A program made the position numbers and the translations under genes. This document shows, in pieces, positions 45,798 through 54,627 of a stretch of 64,000 nucleotides of DNA (positions are counted from its first letter, which is position 1; each line of letters starts with the position of its first letter). The notes beneath the pieces are model-generated. The model was not told where the DNA came from, ran no database searches, and worked only from the letters and a program-made list of their open reading frames with translations. The stretch comes from Ureibacillus yapensis (lineage in GTDB: Bacteria > Bacillota > Bacilli > Bacillales_A > Planococcaceae): contig NZ_QWEI01000007.1 in assembly GCF_003515775.1 (NCBI RefSeq), positions 1 to 64,000 on the forward strand, in the 5' to 3' direction.

Positions 45798-46439
45798 ATG
45801 AAAATTGGGATTATTGGCGCAACCGGAAAAGCCGGCAATAACATTCTAGTCGAAGCAAGACTGAGACATCATGATGTCACAGCCATCGTACGCAACCGTG
45901 AGAAAATTACACATAACCATGTTGATATAATTGAAAAAGAAGTTTTTGATTTGACACGTGAAGATTTAGAACAATTTGATGTTGTGGTGAATGCATTTGG
46001 CTCGCACCCAGGAGAAGAACATTTGCACGTGGAATTTGGCCGTTTTCTGATTTCCCTATTGGAAGGAAGCCAAACGAAGTTATTTGTAGTCGGAGGAGCA
46101 GGAAGCCTTTGGATTAATGATGATACTCAGTTAATCGATACCCCGGACTTTCCGGAACAATTCAAGGAAGTGGCAAGCCAGCAATCTCAAAATTTAATGG
46201 ATTTGCAAAACTCCTCCATCAACTGGACGTTTTTAAGTCCAGCTGCCATGTTCGATGCCGATGGTCCAAGAACTGGCCATTATTCTATCGGCAAAGACCG
46301 TCTATTATTAAACTCCCAAGAAATTAGTTATGTTAGCTACGCAGATTATGCGGTAGCCGTATTAGATGAAATTGAAAACCCGAAACATGTAAACGAACGA
46401 TTTACGGTTGCTTCCGAAAATGCAACAAGCAGTTCATAA
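45798..46439 (+). CDS. NAD(P)H-binding protein (atypical SDR, YwnB-like)
   Basis: 213 residues, Rossmann fold. GIIGATGKAGNNILVEA is the dinucleotide-binding loop. VVNAFGSH and VVGGAGSLW follow, and the C-terminal half has the SYVSYADYAVAVLDEIE pattern of NAD(P)-binding (NAD_binding_10) proteins. The start has AAAAGGGG. Substrate unknown. Monocistronic with its own terminator. Confidence 0.9.
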   Translation: MKIGIIGATGKAGNNILVEARLRHHDVTAIVRNREKITHNHVDIIEKEVFDLTREDLEQFDVVVNAFGSHPGEEHLHVEFGRFLISLLEGSQTKLFVVGGAGSLWINDDTQLIDTPDFPEQFKEVASQQSQNLMDLQNSSINWTFLSPAAMFDADGPRTGHYSIGKDRLLLNSQEISYVSYADYAVAVLDEIENPKHVNERFTVASENATSSS

Positions 46440-46445
46440 TACCAA

Positions 46446-46490
46446 TAAAAAATGCCCTTAGAGCTTTCATGGCTTTAAGGGCATTTTATT
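46446..46490 (+). terminator. terminator after NAD(P)-binding gene
   Basis: AAAATGCCCTTA pairs with TAAGGGCATTTT, with inner AGC/GCT. Confidence 0.9.
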
Positions 46491-46519
46491 CGAGTAATCG
46501 CAGAAACAAGTTGTGGCGT

Positions 46520-46558
46520 TATTGCTTTAGCGGCTAGCTGGGCGCTTGCGCTTTTCTT
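46520..46558 (-). repeat. dispersed repeat, copy E
   Basis: Read on the minus strand it starts AAAGAAAAGCGCAAGCGCCC and continues AGCTAGCCGC. The first 20 bases are shared with copies A and C. It overlaps the last base of the zupT stop codon region. Confidence 0.65.
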
Positions 46559-47376
46559 TAAGCCAGTAACAACAAGCTTAATGCCATTACGGCCATGCCG
46601 GCAACCAATCCGTAAATCGACAGGTGGGTTTCATCGTATTTTTGAGCGGCCGGCAACAGTTCATCCAAGGAGATAAATACCATAATCCCTGCTACAGCCG
46701 CAAATATCATACCGAACATTGTATCCGTCAAGAATGGCATCAAAATCAAATAAGCAACCACTGCTCCCACTGGCTCAGCCAATCCAGACAAGAATGAGAG
46801 CTTAAAGGCTTTTTTGCGAATGCCCGTTGCAAAAAAGATGGGAATGGCGACTGCAATGCCTTCCGGAATATTGTGTATGGCTACCGCAATGGCAATCGCA
46901 ATACCGACATTGGGATCTTGAATGGCAGACATAAATGTGGCAATCCCTTCCGGAAAATTATGAATCGCAATGGCGAGAGCCGTGAAAATACCCATTTTCA
47001 TTAATTTATCTTCATCGATTTTATGCCCACCTAATTCTGCTTCATGGACATCCTCTACTGTCTTTACTTCATGAGGATTATTTTTTTGGGGTATAAAACG
47101 GTCAATTAGCGCAATAAAGATTATCCCTGCAAAAAAGCCAATGACAGTCAGCCAATATCCTTGCGTTTCATCGGTGGCCGCTATCAGGGACGCTTTTGCC
47201 TTCACAAAAATTTCAACCAGAGAGACATAAATCATAACACCTGCAGAAAAGCCCAATGCAACAGAAAGAAACTTTTTATTCGTTCGTGAAGTAAAAAATG
47301 CAATCAAAGCCCCTACTCCGGTAGCCAAGCCCGCAAACAGCGTTAAACCTAAAGCCAAAAGTACATTACCTTCCAT
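46558..47376 (-). CDS. zupT: ZIP-family zinc transporter ZupT
   Basis: 272 residues with eight predicted membrane helices. The two ZIP signature helices carry HNFPEGIATF and HNIPEGIAVA, which hold the metal-binding His, Asn and Glu residues. It imports zinc and possibly other divalent metals. The start has GAGGAG. Monocistronic. I see no Zur or MntR box that I can defend upstream. Confidence 0.93.
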   Translation of the reverse strand: MEGNVLLALGLTLFAGLATGVGALIAFFTSRTNKKFLSVALGFSAGVMIYVSLVEIFVKAKASLIAATDETQGYWLTVIGFFAGIIFIALIDRFIPQKNNPHEVKTVEDVHEAELGGHKIDEDKLMKMGIFTALAIAIHNFPEGIATFMSAIQDPNVGIAIAIAVAIHNIPEGIAVAIPIFFATGIRKKAFKLSFLSGLAEPVGAVVAYLILMPFLTDTMFGMIFAAVAGIMVFISLDELLPAAQKYDETHLSIYGLVAGMAVMALSLLLLA

Positions 47377-47526
47377 TTAGTTTTAGTCTCCTCTTTTATT
47401 TTAATAGTAGTATTATATACCTGAAAGTTTCCTTTGTACAACTTTTTTAGCTAGAGTTATATATTGTGCACTTGGAAAACTTCTTCCAATCATTGAATAG
47501 GCACTTGCACCTTTGCCTGAATGAAC

Positions 47527-47557
47527 AAAAAAATAACACCTAATCTAAGGCGTTATT
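47527..47557 (-). terminator. terminator overlapping the PAP2 gene end
   Basis: AATAAC-CCT and AGG-GTTATT pair across the stop codon. On the minus strand a seven-T run follows. Confidence 0.8.
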
Positions 47558-48199
47558 CTTTAACTTATTAAATTTCCGCTTTCTTTGTTCATACCAAAAT
47601 ACAGAAATCATAAACCATGTGTACCCTATACTCCAGCCGGCAATTACATCAGTTGCAAAGTGGCGGCTTTCCGCGATGCGAGATAACCCGGTCAGGAGGG
47701 CTAATATAATGGCAACAATCCAAATGAGCAACGCTTTTTTGTTACTCTCCAATACCTCGGACAACAAATAAGCAATTGTAAATAAATAAAGCAAGGACAA
47801 CATGGCATGGCCCGACGGAAAACTAAATGAAGCCAATTGTTCGGCAATGTCAGGTCTTGGGCGATCGATCCAATTCTTTAGGAATTGATTCAATACCCTT
47901 CCCATTGCCAATGTTAATAAAACCAAAACCATGGCACGATAATTCCGTTGTCCCAGCCATAAAATCACCAATAAAATTAACCCTACGGCAATTATCACTG
48001 TTGTATCCCCTATGTAGTGGAAAGCAATCAAAAAAGAATTGCCGCCAAGTAATTCATCAAAAAATCCGTCAATCTTTCTTCCAAGCGAAGTTTCATAACT
48101 AAATAAGCATACTAGAAAAATCAAGAGAGTAACGCAAGCCAATACATAGTTCCATGCCTTCAATACAGATTCCACCTTATTGTTTATTCTAAACCCCAT
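47540..48199 (-). CDS. PAP2-family membrane phosphatase
   Basis: 219 residues with six membrane helices. The three phosphatase motifs are kept: KNWIDRPRP, SFPSGHAM and SRIAESRHFATDV (catalytic His). It is likely a lipid phosphatase acting on undecaprenyl pyrophosphate or phosphatidate, and which one cannot be told. Alone in its transcript, between zupT and yclQ. Confidence 0.92.
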   Translation of the reverse strand: MGFRINNKVESVLKAWNYVLACVTLLIFLVCLFSYETSLGRKIDGFFDELLGGNSFLIAFHYIGDTTVIIAVGLILLVILWLGQRNYRAMVLVLLTLAMGRVLNQFLKNWIDRPRPDIAEQLASFSFPSGHAMLSLLYLFTIAYLLSEVLESNKKALLIWIVAIILALLTGLSRIAESRHFATDVIAGWSIGYTWFMISVFWYEQRKRKFNKLKNNALD

Positions 48200-48220
48200 G
48201 CCATCTTACCATACACAAAG

Positions 48221-48250
48221 AAAAAAACCTGACAAAATATCAGGTTTTTC
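48221..48250 (-). terminator. terminator after yclQ
   Basis: AAAACCTGA and TCAGGTTTT pair around a short loop with T-runs. A second hairpin (AAGCTG-CC/GG-CAGCTT, 48269-48292) lies between it and the yclQ stop. Confidence 0.85.
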
Positions 48251-48300
48251 CACGAGGCGTATACATAAAAAGCTGCCCTATGCGGACAGCTTATTGTTCA

Positions 48301-49272
48301 TTATTTTAAAGCATCGATGATTTCTTGAATTTTTAGCAATTCAGACTCTAAGCCCCCACCTGATAAGTACCAAAGGGCACCATTCAAGTAGATGATGTTT
48401 CCATTTTGAGCTGCTGTTGTTTTGTTTATAATGTCATTCTCAATTGCTTCTTTTACATTGGATTCGACACCAGTAGCTGCTAATCGATCGATTACAAATA
48501 ATACATCCGGATTGATTTCAAGCACTTGTTCATAGCTAACTTGTGCACCGTGTGTAGAATTCTCAAGTGAATCATCCGCTGCTTCAAAACCGTAGACGCT
48601 GTGTACATGTCCATAACGAGACCCCTCACTTGGACCAAATGCAGAAAGTTGTTCATTGTAAAGTGTTACTAAAGCTCTTCCGCTTTCCGCAGCAACTGCA
48701 TTTACTTCTTCTAGAGCAGTTTCAATTTCAGCTAACTTTTTATCGGCTTCTTCTTGTTTATTGAATAGTTGAGCAGCAATATTCACTGACTCTTTAAATG
48801 AATCCCAGTAATTTGCTGTATCCGGTGCTGTGTATACGACCGGAGCAATTTCGCTTAATTGATCATAGAAATCTGCTTGACGAGCAGAGATGAAAATTGC
48901 ATCTGGCTCCATTGCAGCAATATCTTCAAGTAAAGGCTCTTTTAATGTACCGGCATTTAAATATTCTTCTCCAGCATATTTTTCTAAATGCTCAGGGAAA
49001 GTTTTCCCCTTTGCCACTGCCATAACATCAACACCCAAAGCATCTAGTGTATCTAAAAAACCATAATCAAATACGACGATTTTTTCCGGCGTTTTTTCAA
49101 ATGTAACATCGGCATAGCCTTCAACCGTAGATTTAATTGTCATTGGGAAAGCTGAATTTTCCTCTGAAGTTTCAGAAGTGCTCCCTGTTGTTTCTTCTTC
49201 CTTAGCGCTGCAAGCTGTTAAAACTAAAAGTAACATTGCCATAACAATCGTTAGCAATTTAAAATTCTTCAT
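48301..49272 (-). CDS. yclQ: petrobactin-type siderophore-binding lipoprotein YclQ
   Basis: 323 residues. A lipoprotein signal ends in LTAC (Cys21), followed by a periplasmic-binding-protein type III domain (EKIVVFDYGFLDTLDALGV ... MEPDAIFISARQADFY). In B. subtilis YclQ (FpiA-like) captures petrobactin and delivers it to YclNOP. Gene order yclN-O-P-Q is the same here. The start at 49272 has GGGAGAGG. A perfect Fur box lies 31 bp upstream, suggesting a second, separate iron-controlled promoter. Confidence 0.9.
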   Translation of the reverse strand: MKNFKLLTIVMAMLLLVLTACSAKEEETTGSTSETSEENSAFPMTIKSTVEGYADVTFEKTPEKIVVFDYGFLDTLDALGVDVMAVAKGKTFPEHLEKYAGEEYLNAGTLKEPLLEDIAAMEPDAIFISARQADFYDQLSEIAPVVYTAPDTANYWDSFKESVNIAAQLFNKQEEADKKLAEIETALEEVNAVAAESGRALVTLYNEQLSAFGPSEGSRYGHVHSVYGFEAADDSLENSTHGAQVSYEQVLEINPDVLFVIDRLAATGVESNVKEAIENDIINKTTAAQNGNIIYLNGALWYLSGGGLESELLKIQEIIDALK

Positions 49273-49302
49273 TATTACCTCTCCCATCTTGTATATCGAT
49301 AC

Positions 49303-49317
49303 TGATAATCATTATCA
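49303..49317. promoter_or_regulatory. Fur box upstream of yclQ
   Basis: TGATAATCATTATCA, a perfect match to the 7-1-7 Fur operator. It lies between yclP and yclQ, so yclQ has its own iron-regulated control. Confidence 0.92.
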
Positions 49318-49435
49318 ACTAATTGAAATTATATCATGTCTACATTTTTCGTCAATCTATTTTTTATGATTCTGTGAATCTTTTTTAAAAAAAATGATTT
49401 AGAAAAGTAATTCATACTCTCCTAAATCACTTGCA

Positions 49436-50203
49436 TTATGAATGGGAATTAAAATATACACAAATACGGCATCCATTTTGCTCTTGAACAGGTATATCCA
49501 TATCATAAATCTGTTTTAGTGCAGCAGAATTGATAATTTCATCTGTAGTGCCTTCTTTAATCACACGGCCATCTTTGAGGGCAACGATGCGATCTGAATA
49601 AACTGACGCAAAATTAATATCATGAAGTACAATCACCACTGTTTTTCCCAGCTCGTCTACAAGCTTTCGCAAAATTTTCATGATTTGGACAGAATGTTTC
49701 ATATCCAGGTTATTCAGCGGTTCATCCAGTAATACGTATTCTGTATCTTGCGCAATGACCATCGCGATAAAAGCACGCTGGCGCTGACCGCCTGATAACT
49801 CATCCAAATAACGGTCCTGCATATCCGTAAGGTTCATATATTCAAGTGCTTGGTCCACGAATTTTAGATCTTCTTTCGTTAAACGCCCTTTTGAATAAGG
49901 ATATCTGCCAAATGAAACGAGTTCACGAATCGTTAAACGTACATTCATGAAGTTGGACTGTTTCAAGATGGAGACGCGTTTTGCAAATTCATCTGATTTA
50001 ATGGTGCGAATATCATTTGTTTCAAGGAGGACTTCTCCTGTATCAGCATTTAACAAACGGCTTACCATGGATAGCAGCGTAGATTTTCCTGCCCCATTGG
50101 GACCAATAAACGACGTAATCTTGCCTGGTTCGATTGTTACCGATACATTGTCAATCACTGCTTTTTTTCCGAAGAATTTGCTCAAACCTTTTACTTTTAT
50201 CAC
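49436..50203 (-). CDS. yclP: siderophore ABC transporter ATP-binding protein YclP
   Basis: 255 residues. Walker A GPNGAGKST, ABC signature LSGGQRQRAF and Walker B YVLLDEPLNNLD are present. It powers the YclN/YclO permease for ferric siderophore import. It starts with GTG overlapping the yclO stop by 4 bp (GTGA). Confidence 0.95.
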   Translation of the reverse strand: MIKVKGLSKFFGKKAVIDNVSVTIEPGKITSFIGPNGAGKSTLLSMVSRLLNADTGEVLLETNDIRTIKSDEFAKRVSILKQSNFMNVRLTIRELVSFGRYPYSKGRLTKEDLKFVDQALEYMNLTDMQDRYLDELSGGQRQRAFIAMVIAQDTEYVLLDEPLNNLDMKHSVQIMKILRKLVDELGKTVVIVLHDINFASVYSDRIVALKDGRVIKEGTTDEIINSAALKQIYDMDIPVQEQNGCRICVYFNSHS

Positions 50204-51153
50204 CCTGCAGACCTACTTTCTCTTAATAATAAATAAATAAAGTATATTCCACCGACAAAGTTGATAATGACACTAAGTGTTGTGTTTAATTCGAATAAAT
50301 GTTCAATGATGAACTGGCCGCCAACTAAAGCAATAATACTGATCAAACTAGCGCCGGTAATCAAAATTGAGTGTTTATAAGTTGATAAGAACTGGTATGA
50401 CAAATTAGCGACAATGAGTCCAAAGAATGTAATCGGTCCAACGAGTGCCGTTGAGGTTGCAATCAGGATTGATGATAACACCAGCATATTCATGACGACC
50501 TTATCATAGTTAACTCCAAGATTAATGGCATTTTCACGTCCCAGGGACATGACATCCAGCTTGCTCATCATTTTAAAACCGTATAAGAATGCAGCCGCCA
50601 GGATGGCCAGCGCAACCCACACCAGATCTGCATTTACTTTTGTAAAGCTTGCAAACATCTTGCTTTGCAAATTTAAATACTCATTTGGATCGATTAATAC
50701 TTGCAAAAATGTTGTCGCACTGCCCAAAAGCGTCCCTAAAATCATCCCAATAAGCAATAAGAGATAAATCGGGAATTTATCCGCTCTGAATAAGAAACGG
50801 TATAAAAGCAATGCAAATGCCACCATCGCAATAATGGAAATACTAAAGTTTAAATATTTATTGATCACCAGGATTGATGTGGAGCCCAGGAAAAAGTAAA
50901 TAAACGTTTGTACAACCATATACATCGAATCAAGCCCCATAACAGAAGGCGTCAAAATTCGATTATGCGTAATCGTCTGGAATACAACAGTCGAATAGGC
51001 AATCGCAACTCCCGTAATCGTCATGGCCAAAATTTTGATCAGCCTTCTAGGGAATGCATAACTAAACCCGCCATTAATATCATAAAATGCATACAGCAGC
51101 ATGCAAATGACGGAAATAACAGCCAAGATGATTAATTTCGTTCTATTTCGCAT
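50200..51153 (-). CDS. yclO: siderophore ABC transporter permease YclO
   Basis: 317 residues, FecCD family with about nine or ten helices. TVVFQTITHNRILTPSVMGL and VGPITFFGLIVANL (the coupling region) are present. It forms the heterodimeric permease with YclN. It overlaps yclN by 11 bp and yclP by 4 bp, so it is one operon. Confidence 0.94.
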   Translation of the reverse strand: MRNRTKLIILAVISVICMLLYAFYDINGGFSYAFPRRLIKILAMTITGVAIAYSTVVFQTITHNRILTPSVMGLDSMYMVVQTFIYFFLGSTSILVINKYLNFSISIIAMVAFALLLYRFLFRADKFPIYLLLLIGMILGTLLGSATTFLQVLIDPNEYLNLQSKMFASFTKVNADLVWVALAILAAAFLYGFKMMSKLDVMSLGRENAINLGVNYDKVVMNMLVLSSILIATSTALVGPITFFGLIVANLSYQFLSTYKHSILITGASLISIIALVGGQFIIEHLFELNTTLSVIINFVGGIYFIYLLLRESRSAG

Positions 51154-52096
51154 ATGCTCTCCCCCTAAACAACAACATTAAGAAGATCGCACTTCCGATT
51201 ACCCCGACTGTTAAATTAATTGGAATTTCATACGGATAAATAATGATACGGCCAATAATGTCGCATGCCAATAAAAATACAACCCCTAAAACAGCTGTAT
51301 GAGGCAGCGTCTTCGCTAAATTATCTCCTTTAAATATGGAAACAAGATTCGGCACAATCAAGCCTAAAAATGGAATAACCCCTACCGTCAGAAGAACAGT
51401 GGTTGAAATCAATGCTACCAGCGCCAATCCCAGATTCAAAACAAATTTGTAATGAACGCCCAGATTTTTGGCAAAGTCTTCACCCATACCGGCAACAGTA
51501 AACCGGTTTGCGTATAAATACGCGATAATAATTACGGGCACGCTAAGATATAAAAGCTCATAACGTCCTTTGATGATTAGTGAAAAGTCCCCCATCAACC
51601 AGGCATCGATATTTTGAAGCAAGTCCGCTTCATATGCAAAGAAGACCGTGATAGAAGATAGAATATTTCCATACATAATTCCGATTAACGGAATAAAGAT
51701 AGCATCCTTAAACTTAATGCGATTCAAAATTTGCATAAAGACAAATGTACCTGCCAATGCAAATACAAAACTAAAAATGATTTGTTGTGTATAGCTTGCC
51801 CCCGTAAATAAAAGCATTGAAATTAATATCCCTAATTTAGCAGCGTCCAATGTCCCTGCTGTTGTTGGGGACACAAATTTATTTCTGCTTAGGCTTTGCA
51901 TGATCAGCCCTGCTACACTCATTCCGATTCCAGCTAAAATAATTGCAGCCAGCCGGGGAATTCGGCTTATGTAAAAAATTTCGGCCTCAACAGAGTTAAA
52001 GTCCAATAAGTCCTTTGGTGAAATATCGGTTGCGCCAAGAAATAATGAAATAGCCGACAATACGATAGCCGCTACTATTAAAATCCAAAGTCTCAT
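51143..52096 (-). CDS. yclN: siderophore ABC transporter permease YclN
   Basis: 317 residues, FecCD family. MQSLSRNKFVSPTTAGTLDA and VIPFLGLIVPNLVSI are diagnostic. It is the first gene of yclNOP. The start at 52096 has GGGGAT upstream. A longer frame to 52132 lacks a ribosome site and would run into the Fur box, so it is not chosen. Confidence 0.93.
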   Translation of the reverse strand: MRLWILIVAAIVLSAISLFLGATDISPKDLLDFNSVEAEIFYISRIPRLAAIILAGIGMSVAGLIMQSLSRNKFVSPTTAGTLDAAKLGILISMLLFTGASYTQQIIFSFVFALAGTFVFMQILNRIKFKDAIFIPLIGIMYGNILSSITVFFAYEADLLQNIDAWLMGDFSLIIKGRYELLYLSVPVIIIAYLYANRFTVAGMGEDFAKNLGVHYKFVLNLGLALVALISTTVLLTVGVIPFLGLIVPNLVSIFKGDNLAKTLPHTAVLGVVFLLACDIIGRIIIYPYEIPINLTVGVIGSAIFLMLLFRGRAYAK

Positions 52097-52132
52097 TTTA
52101 AATCCCCAATAATTTAGAATAGTTATGGTCAT

Positions 52133-52147
52133 TGAAAATGATTATCA
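52133..52147. promoter_or_regulatory. Fur box upstream of yclN
   Basis: TGAAAATGATTATCA, one mismatch from the 7-1-7 Fur operator, 37 bp before the yclN start. It should repress yclNOP when iron is plentiful. Confidence 0.88.
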
Positions 52148-52305
52148 TTTCCTACCAAACTAATTATAACACAGGTACTTTACTAGTCCAATAATCAATT
52201 GAGAATATTCTCACTTAAATTTGCGAAAATTATAATATATTAGTATATAGATAATCTACATTGGGATTTTGGTTACAAAAAAACCGTCATTTTTCTGATA
52301 TATAG

Positions 52306-52433
52306 GAAATTGATTTTCGTTACGGGGACGCTTTCCGCGGGCCCGGATCGAGCCTCCTCGTCGCTTTGCTCCTGCGGGCTCTCGAGGCTCGGGCTGTTCC
52401 CGCAGGAGTCGCCCCTTCACTCCAATCAATTTC
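52306..52433. repeat. 128-bp MITE-like element with interleaved inverted repeats
   Basis: Perfect 10-bp terminal inverted repeats: GAAATTGATT (52306-52315) and AATCAATTTC (52424-52433). Inside are two further inverted repeats in interleaved order: CGAGCCTC (52349-52356) with GAGGCTCG (52384-52391), and CTCCTGCGGG (52369-52378) with CCCGCAGGAG (52399-52408). The core is much GC-richer than the AT-rich flanks. Similar GC-rich intergenic repeats are known in many Bacillales from memory. No coding potential. Confidence 0.85.
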
Positions 52434-52484
52434 TGCATATAATATTTTATTGCCATAGGATAGATGAACCCTTTCAAAAGTGTG

Positions 52485-52583
52485 TCAGGCTCTTTCTATT
52501 AAATATTGAACTTCCATCGCACCATCAATTACTTCCCCAGGAATAATTGCTTCGTAATGTTTCATTTGTTCTAATTCCTCCAT
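52485..52583 (-). CDS. possible 32-aa ORF or gene remnant after the ABC ATPase gene
   Basis: It begins with an ATG overlapping the stop of the ABC ATPase gene (TAATG), and a second ATG six codons on has GGAGGAATT before it. The peptide (MKHYEAIIPGEVIDGAMEVQ...) ends at a TGA after 32 codons, close to the MITE-like element. It looks like the start of a normal protein, so it may be the stump of a lost operon gene. I do not recognise it. Confidence 0.3.
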   Translation of the reverse strand: MEELEQMKHYEAIIPGEVIDGAMEVQYLIERA

Positions 52584-53755
52584 TAGACGTAGCGCAAAAC
52601 CGGTTCCGCAGCATAAGCTTTTTCAGGTGCGTCTGCCAATTGCTTGCTATCGTATGCTTTAATGCGCTTTCCGCTTTCAAAGTCGAAGAAATGGGCACGA
52701 TCCATTTCAAAACCGAGCAATACTTCCTCACCCGGTGAGACAATTGTTCTCGATCCCACTTGGGCGATGAACTCTTGTGGACCGATGGAAGAGTAAAGAA
52801 GCATATCTGAGCCCGTCAACTCCGATACAATGATTTTAGCACGGAGCAGCTCATAACAGGCCCCAACCTCCCCGTTTTGCAATTCAATATGCTCCGGACG
52901 GATTCCCATTACCACTTTTTTGTTTACGTACCCCATCGCCTTTAGCATTGCCAGCTTTTCATCGGGAACCTTCATATCGAATCCTTCTGAAATGAAGCGG
53001 CCATCGACAATCTCCCCATTGAAGAAATTCATGGAAGGCGATCCGATAAATCCGCCGACAAATACATTCTCAGGAAAATCATATACTTCTTTGGGAGTGC
53101 CGACCTGCTGGATGACACCGTCTTTCATAATGACGATCCGGCTAGCCATCGTCATTGCTTCTGTCTGGTCATGTGTGACGTAAATTGATGTAGTTCCCAA
53201 TCGTTGGTGCAGTTTGGCAATTTCAGCGCGCATTTGGAAACGTAATTTGGCGTCTAAATTCGATAATGGCTCATCCATAAGGAACAATTCAGCTTCCCTG
53301 ACTATTGCACGACCGAGCGCAACACGCTGTTTCTGTCCGCCAGACAACGCTTTCGGTTTCCGGTTCAATAAATCTTGCAGCCCCAAAATCTCCGCAGCTT
53401 CCCGAACACGACGATCAATTTCTTTCTTGTTCGTCTTTCGGATTTTTAAGCCGAATGCCATGTTGTCATAAACCGTCATATGCGGATAGAGTGCATAGTT
53501 TTGGAACACCATCGAGATATTCCGATTGGATGGAGGTACGTCATTCATCAGCTTGCCATCCAAATAGAACTCGCCCGAAGTAATTTCCTCTAAACCTGCA
53601 ATCATCCGGAGCATCGTTGATTTCCCACAGCCGGAAGGTCCGACAAGCACGATGAATTCCCCGTCCTTGACTTGAAGGTTAAAATCGGTGACTGCATTGG
53701 TGTTTACTGCTTTATCATATTGTTTGTTGATATTTTTCAAGATTAACTTTGCCAT
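52583..53755 (-). CDS. carbohydrate ABC transporter ATP-binding protein (MsmX/UgpC type)
   Basis: 390 residues. Walker A GPSGCGKST, signature LSGGQKQRVAL and Walker B LFLMDEPLSNLD are followed by a C-terminal TOBE/MalK-like regulatory domain (MGIRPEHIEL). It energises the two permeases encoded upstream. The start at 53755 has GGAGGATG. It is the last clear gene of the four-gene operon. Substrate specificity cannot be read from the ATPase. Confidence 0.93.
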   Translation of the reverse strand: MAKLILKNINKQYDKAVNTNAVTDFNLQVKDGEFIVLVGPSGCGKSTMLRMIAGLEEITSGEFYLDGKLMNDVPPSNRNISMVFQNYALYPHMTVYDNMAFGLKIRKTNKKEIDRRVREAAEILGLQDLLNRKPKALSGGQKQRVALGRAIVREAELFLMDEPLSNLDAKLRFQMRAEIAKLHQRLGTTSIYVTHDQTEAMTMASRIVIMKDGVIQQVGTPKEVYDFPENVFVGGFIGSPSMNFFNGEIVDGRFISEGFDMKVPDEKLAMLKAMGYVNKKVVMGIRPEHIELQNGEVGACYELLRAKIIVSELTGSDMLLYSSIGPQEFIAQVGSRTIVSPGEEVLLGFEMDRAHFFDFESGKRIKAYDSKQLADAPEKAYAAEPVLRYV

Positions 53756-53772
53756 ATTGCATCCTCCAATCA

Positions 53773-54627
53773 TCATTTTCCACCCGACTGCAAATTGATT
53801 CCTTTAATGAAGTATTTCTGGAAAAAGAAGAACAAGAGTATAACCGGCAGTAAGACTATAAGGGAACCTGCCATTAGGTAATTCCACTGTGTACTCATTT
53901 CGCCTTTAAATACTTGAAGTCCGAGCTGTAATGTATACAGATTCTCATCATTCACGTAGAGTAGAGGTCCAAGGAAATCATTCCACGCCCCGTTAAAAGA
54001 GAAAATCGCAACCGTTGCGAGGGCCGGCTTCGTCAATGGAATGCCGATTTTGCGCCAAATATAAAAGTGACTTGCCCCTTCCATCCGTGCCGCCTCAATC
54101 ATTTCATTCGGAACCGTCATGTAGAACTGCCTTAACAAAAAGATGTTGAAGGCGCTGCCGAAAAATGCCGGTACAACGAGTGGATAATAGGTATTCAGCC
54201 AACCTAAATTGGCAAATAGCACATATTGGGGAATCAGCGTAACGAACCCCGGGATCATCATCGTTGAAAGGACGATGGCAAACAAGACTTCACGCCCTTT
54301 AAACGGAATTTTTGCAAACCCATAGGCAACAAAGGAATTTACCAACACTTGGCCCACCACCACCAAAATTGTGATGGTAACCGTGTTGATCGTATATAAA
54401 TCAAAAGGGGCCGCTTCCCATGTTTTTATATAGTTGTCCCAATTCCATTCTTTCGGGAAGAAGGTCGGCGGAAAACTCATGACTTCCTTCATCGTTTTCA
54501 ATGAGGTTGAAATCATCCACCAAAGCGGTGATAAAAAGAGTAGGCTCCCAAAACAAAGCAAGATGAAGTTTACAGCCTTTAATACCTTTTCGCGATTCTT
54601 CATACTATCAAAGTAAGATTGTTTCAT
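53773..54627 (-). CDS. carbohydrate ABC transporter permease (MalG/UgpE type)
   Basis: 284 residues with six membrane helices. The EAA motif that contacts the ATPase is EAARMEGASHFYIWRKIGIP, followed by the LTKPALATVAIF helix. It pairs with the permease encoded just upstream. The start at 54627 has GGGGAGGC, overlapping the previous stop as ATGA. The 30 codons open before it lie inside the upstream gene. Confidence 0.93.
   Translation of the reverse strand: MKQSYFDSMKNREKVLKAVNFILLCFGSLLFLSPLWWMISTSLKTMKEVMSFPPTFFPKEWNWDNYIKTWEAAPFDLYTINTVTITILVVVGQVLVNSFVAYGFAKIPFKGREVLFAIVLSTMMIPGFVTLIPQYVLFANLGWLNTYYPLVVPAFFGSAFNIFLLRQFYMTVPNEMIEAARMEGASHFYIWRKIGIPLTKPALATVAIFSFNGAWNDFLGPLLYVNDENLYTLQLGLQVFKGEMSTQWNYLMAGSLIVLLPVILLFFFFQKYFIKGINLQSGGK

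Noticed and set aside
52256-52477. 73-codon minus-strand frame across the MITE-like element
   Set aside because: Most of the peptide is encoded by the repeat and is Arg/Pro/Glu-rich, and there is no ribosome site.
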